Below are positions 23,575-26,503 of a stretch of DNA of 26,503 bases, one piece after another. This stretch comes from Paracoccaceae bacterium (GTDB lineage Bacteria; Pseudomonadota; Alphaproteobacteria; Rhodobacterales; Rhodobacteraceae), in NCBI GenBank assembly GCA_020852535.1, contig JADZAO010000015.1, positions 1-26,503 of the forward strand, in the 5' to 3' direction. The translations under genes and the position numbers were made by a program. Below the pieces are notes generated by a model that saw nothing but the letters and a program-made list of their open reading frames with translations, did not search any database and was not told where the DNA came from. Numbering within the stretch: the first letter of the stretch is position 1; the number at the start of each line of letters is the position of its first letter.

Positions 23575-24189
23575 ATGAGCGTTGCAGATTACGTCTTTTA
23601 CGCCTTTGCCACCGTGATGGTTGTGGCAGGGCTTTTTGTAACCGTAAGCCGTAACCCCGTACATTCTGTGTTGTGGCTGATCCTTGCCTTTCTGTCAGCA
23701 TCGGGGCTGTTTGTGTTGTTGGGTGCTGAGTTTGTGGCCATGTTGCTCATTGTTGTCTATGTCGGCGCGGTGGCGGTGCTGTTTTTGTTTGTTGTCATGA
23801 TGCTCGACATCGACTTTGCCGAGTTGAGGGGCGAAATGGCAAAATATATGCCGCTTGGACTGCTAATTGGCGTGGTGATCCTGATGCAGATTGCGTTGGG
23901 GATTGGTGTATGGGTGCAGGCGGATGGCGCGATGGATATGCGGCAGGCCGTAGCGCCGGATATGGCGCAGGTTGAGAACGCCAAGGCGCTGGGGCTTTTG
24001 ATATATGATCGCTATGGTTTTTTGTTTCAGCTTTCGGGGTTGATCTTGCTCGTCGCGATGATCGGGGCGATTCTTCTGACGTTGCGTCACCGAAAGGATG
24101 TGAAGCGCCAAAACGTGCTCCAACAGATGTGGCGCAATCCGGCAGTTGCTATGGAGCTTAAGGACGTGAAGCCTGGTCAGGGGCTTTGA
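23575..24189 (+). CDS. nuoJ: NADH-quinone oxidoreductase subunit J
   Basis: NuoJ (ND6) is a membrane-arm subunit, 204 residues here, with five predicted helices. The conserved third-helix region is present (GAEFVAMLLIVVYVGAVAVL, with the flexible YVGAVAVLFLFVVMML segment), and the N-terminus holds SRNPVHSVLWLILAF. The C-terminal tail is polar (HRKDVKRQNVLQQMWRNP), as in alphaproteobacteria. A clear AAGGAG ribosome site precedes the ATG. nuoK follows after about 58 bases. Confidence 0.96.
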   Translation: MSVADYVFYAFATVMVVAGLFVTVSRNPVHSVLWLILAFLSASGLFVLLGAEFVAMLLIVVYVGAVAVLFLFVVMMLDIDFAELRGEMAKYMPLGLLIGVVILMQIALGIGVWVQADGAMDMRQAVAPDMAQVENAKALGLLIYDRYGFLFQLSGLILLVAMIGAILLTLRHRKDVKRQNVLQQMWRNPAVAMELKDVKPGQGL

Positions 24190-24247
24190 TCTATCCGCCC
24201 CTTCTGGGGCTGAAAAATATGGGCGCAAGACCCGGAGGGAACGGATG

Positions 24248-24553
24248 ATGGTTGGACTTGAACATTACCTGACAGTGGCAGCGGCTCTGTTTGTGATTGG
24301 AATCTTCGGGATTTTCTTGAACCGTAAGAACGTGATCGTCATCCTGATGTCGATTGAATTGATCCTGTTGTCGGTCAATATTAACTTTGTCGCCTTCTCG
24401 TCCTACCTCGGCGATCTGGTGGGGCAGGTTTTTACCCTGTTCATCCTGACTGTCGCCGCGGCTGAGGCCGCCATCGGCCTTGCCATCCTTGTCGTGTTTT
24501 TCCGTAACCGCGGAACGATCGACGTGGAAGACGTCAACGTGATGAAAGGCTAA
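24248..24553 (+). CDS. nuoK: NADH-quinone oxidoreductase subunit K
   Basis: NuoK (ND4L) is a three-helix membrane subunit in the proton path. This 101-residue protein keeps both buried glutamates, in MSIELILLSVN and in the helix TVAAAEAAIGLAI. Two ATGs lie in tandem (24245 and 24248). The second gives the usual 101-residue product beginning MVGLEHYLTV; GGAGG upstream could serve either. nuoL begins six bases after its stop codon. Confidence 0.96.
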   Translation: MVGLEHYLTVAAALFVIGIFGIFLNRKNVIVILMSIELILLSVNINFVAFSSYLGDLVGQVFTLFILTVAAAEAAIGLAILVVFFRNRGTIDVEDVNVMKG

Positions 24554-24559
24554 GCTCCC

Positions 24560-26503
24560 ATGGCAACGATCATCCTCTTTGCGCCGCTGATTGGCGCGCT
24601 GATCAGCGGTTTCGGCTGGCGTTTTATCGGTGAGAAGACGGGGCAGGTGTTGACCACGGCTCTGGTTATGCTGGGGACCTTTTTATCGTGGATTGTTTTT
24701 CTGAGCCATGACGGGGTCATGCAGCATATCACGCTGATGCGTTGGATTGAGAGCGGATCGCTGGCGACTGAATGGGCGATCCGTGTGGACCGTCTGACTG
24801 CGATCATGCTGGTCGTTGTGAATTCGGTTTCGGCTTTGGTGCATGTCTATTCTTTTGGTTATATGGCGCATGACGAGAACTGGTCGGATGACGAGCTGTA
24901 CCGTGCGCGGTTTTTTGCATATCTTTCGTTTTTCACCTTTGCCATGTTGATGTTGGTGATGTCCGACAACCTTGTGCAGATGTTCTTTGGCTGGGAAGGG
25001 GTGGGGGTCGCGTCCGATCGTCTGATTGGCTTTTATTACAAAAAGTCGAGTGCAAACGCTGCTGCGATCAAGGCTTTCGTGGTCAATCGTGTTGGTGACT
25101 TCGGCTTTGCGCTTGGCATCTTTGGCCTGTTTTTTCTGACGGATTCGGTGAATTTTGACACTATCTTTGCCGCAATGCCACAACTTGCGCAAACAAACCT
25201 GAAGTTTTTGTGGGGCGAATGGAATGCGGCAAATCTGCTCGGTATTTTGCTGTTCATTGGCGCGATGGGAAAATCGGCGCAGCTGATTTTGCACACATGG
25301 CTGCCGGACGCGATGGAAGGTCCGACGCCTGTTTCGGCTTTGATTCATGCCGCGACAATGGTGACAGCGGGCGTATTTCTCGTCTGCCGTATGTCGCCGC
25401 TTTATGAATTTGCACCGGATGCGAAGACTATGATCGTGGTTCTAGGGGCGACGACAGCCTTCTTCGCAGCGACGGTCGGTTTGGTGCAGAACGATATCAA
25501 ACGCGTGATCGCCTATTCGACCTGTTCGCAACTGGGCTATATGTTTGTGGCAGCAGGTTTGGGTGTCTATTCGGTCGCCATGTTTCACTTGTTCACACAT
25601 GCCTTCTTCAAAGCCATGTTGTTTCTGGGTGCAGGGTCGGTGATCCATGCCACGCATCATGAACAGGATATGCGCAACTATGGTGGGCTTCGGAAGAAGA
25701 TCCCGCTGACTTTTGGTGCGATGATGATAGGTACTTTGGCAATCACTGGTGTGGGTATTCCGCTGACGCATTTTGGTTTTGCTGGATTCCTGTCGAAGGA
25801 TGCCGTGATTGAAAGTGCTTGGGTCGGGTCTGGTTACGCCTATGTCCTACTGGTTGCCGCCGCTGCAATGACTTCGTTTTATTCGTGGCGTCTGATGTTC
25901 ATGACCTTCTATGGAGAGAGCCGTGCGCATGGTCACGCACACGGACATGACAATCATGCACACGGGGTGCACCAGCCACATGAAAGCCCGATCGTTATGC
26001 TGATCCCTCTGGGGGTTTTGGCGCTTGGTGCGGTGTTCTCGGGGATGATCTGGTACAACAGCTTTTTTGGCGAGGAGGCCAAGATGCGTGCGTGGTTTGG
26101 TATGCCTGTAGGCGTCGAACACGCAACCGAGGCTGTCACCATTGAAGACAGTAAAACGACCGAGGTGAATGCCGAGTCCGCTCCGATGCGGGGTGCAATT
26201 TTTATGGGGCCAGAGAACAAGGTCATTCACAAGGCGCATGACGCACCTATTTTAGTGAAAGTTTCGCCCTTTATCGCGATGGTGCTTGGTTTCTTGCTGG
26301 CTTTTCAGATGTATATTCGTCGTCCTGATCTTCCTGCCAAACTGGCAGCAAACCAGCGGCCACTTTATTTGTTTTTGCTGAACAAGTGGTACTTTGACGA
26401 GATTTATGATTTCCTCTTCGTCCGCTCGGCCAAGGCTCTTGGTCGCTTTTTATGGAAGCGCGGCGACGGGGATCTGATCGACGGGTCGATCAACGGTGTC
26501 GCA
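24560..26503 (+). CDS. nuoL: NADH-quinone oxidoreductase subunit L (cut by window end)
   Basis: NuoL (ND5) is the distal antiporter-like proton-pumping subunit. 648 codons are present and the frame is still open at the window edge, so the C-terminus is missing. Conserved features include FFGWEGVGVAS (the key Glu is residue 146), the KAFVVNRVGDFGFALG segment, HTWLPDAMEGPTPVSALIHAATMV with the functional Lys/His residues nearby, and QNDIKRVIAYSTCSQLGYM. Two oddities stand out. After WEGVGVAS the usual Tyr-Leu pair reads Asp153-Arg154. A loop at about 25918-25990 is very His-rich (HGHAHGHDNHAHG). The start ATG at 24560 matches the family; the ribosome site is weak and coupling with nuoK is likely. 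Confidence 0.97.
   Translation, partial: MATIILFAPLIGALISGFGWRFIGEKTGQVLTTALVMLGTFLSWIVFLSHDGVMQHITLMRWIESGSLATEWAIRVDRLTAIMLVVVNSVSALVHVYSFGYMAHDENWSDDELYRARFFAYLSFFTFAMLMLVMSDNLVQMFFGWEGVGVASDRLIGFYYKKSSANAAAIKAFVVNRVGDFGFALGIFGLFFLTDSVNFDTIFAAMPQLAQTNLKFLWGEWNAANLLGILLFIGAMGKSAQLILHTWLPDAMEGPTPVSALIHAATMVTAGVFLVCRMSPLYEFAPDAKTMIVVLGATTAFFAATVGLVQNDIKRVIAYSTCSQLGYMFVAAGLGVYSVAMFHLFTHAFFKAMLFLGAGSVIHATHHEQDMRNYGGLRKKIPLTFGAMMIGTLAITGVGIPLTHFGFAGFLSKDAVIESAWVGSGYAYVLLVAAAAMTSFYSWRLMFMTFYGESRAHGHAHGHDNHAHGVHQPHESPIVMLIPLGVLALGAVFSGMIWYNSFFGEEAKMRAWFGMPVGVEHATEAVTIEDSKTTEVNAESAPMRGAIFMGPENKVIHKAHDAPILVKVSPFIAMVLGFLLAFQMYIRRPDLPAKLAANQRPLYLFLLNKWYFDEIYDFLFVRSAKALGRFLWKRGDGDLIDGSINGVA

Noticed and set aside
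1..26503. Search for tRNA genes, CRISPR repeats, insertion sequences, prophage or toxin-antitoxin pairs
   Set aside because: No cloverleaf-like sequences, regularly spaced repeats, transposase motifs or paired small toxin/antitoxin genes were seen by eye.

Overview
The window reads as a chromosomal segment from an alphaproteobacterium, most likely a Rhodobacteraceae (roseobacter-type) bacterium. Three things point there: a complex I (nuo) operon with small extra genes between the subunit genes, in the style known from Rhodobacter; family-restricted small proteins that I recognise as DUF6280, DUF5337 and DUF5333 types; and a one-polypeptide PntA followed by PntB. The assignment comes from recognising protein families by eye. 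No search was run.

Layout. Positions 1-3658 hold four intact genes: a PIMT-family methyltransferase (+), a small DUF6280-type protein (-), a YgfZ-type Fe-S/folate protein (-) and a class I glutamine amidotransferase of the gamma-Glu-GABA hydrolase family (+). They are separated by gaps that look like decayed coding DNA. A gap of about 0.9 kb (3659-4573) leads into pntA-pntB (4574-7588, +), which ends at a clear intrinsic terminator. Next come moaA, glmS and glmU on the minus strand (7880-12134); glmU and glmS abut exactly. Upstream of glmU, on the plus strand, is a broken HAD-phosphatase (gph-like) gene. From 12673 to the right edge runs the nuo operon: nuoA, B, C, [sulfotransferase-like remnant], D, E, [membrane + helix-hairpin-helix protein], [DUF5337], F, [DUF5333], G, [unknown exported-type protein], H, [decayed spacer], I, J, K, L. 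NuoL is cut by the window end.

How the genes work together. The proton-translocating NADH dehydrogenase (nuo) and the proton-translocating transhydrogenase (pntAB) both couple nicotinamide redox chemistry to the proton gradient. GlmU and GlmS supply UDP-GlcNAc for cell-wall and lipopolysaccharide synthesis. MoaA starts molybdenum cofactor synthesis. YgfZ supports Fe-S enzymes, of which complex I is a large consumer.

The most noteworthy content is (a) the set of four poorly characterised small genes embedded in the nuo operon, which are candidates for lineage-specific complex I accessory or assembly factors, and (b) repeated signs of gene erosion: a gph-like pseudogene, a sulfotransferase-like remnant and coding-like fragments in the gaps. 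I found no tRNA, rRNA, CRISPR array, insertion sequence or prophage, and nothing I can defend as a wholly new system.
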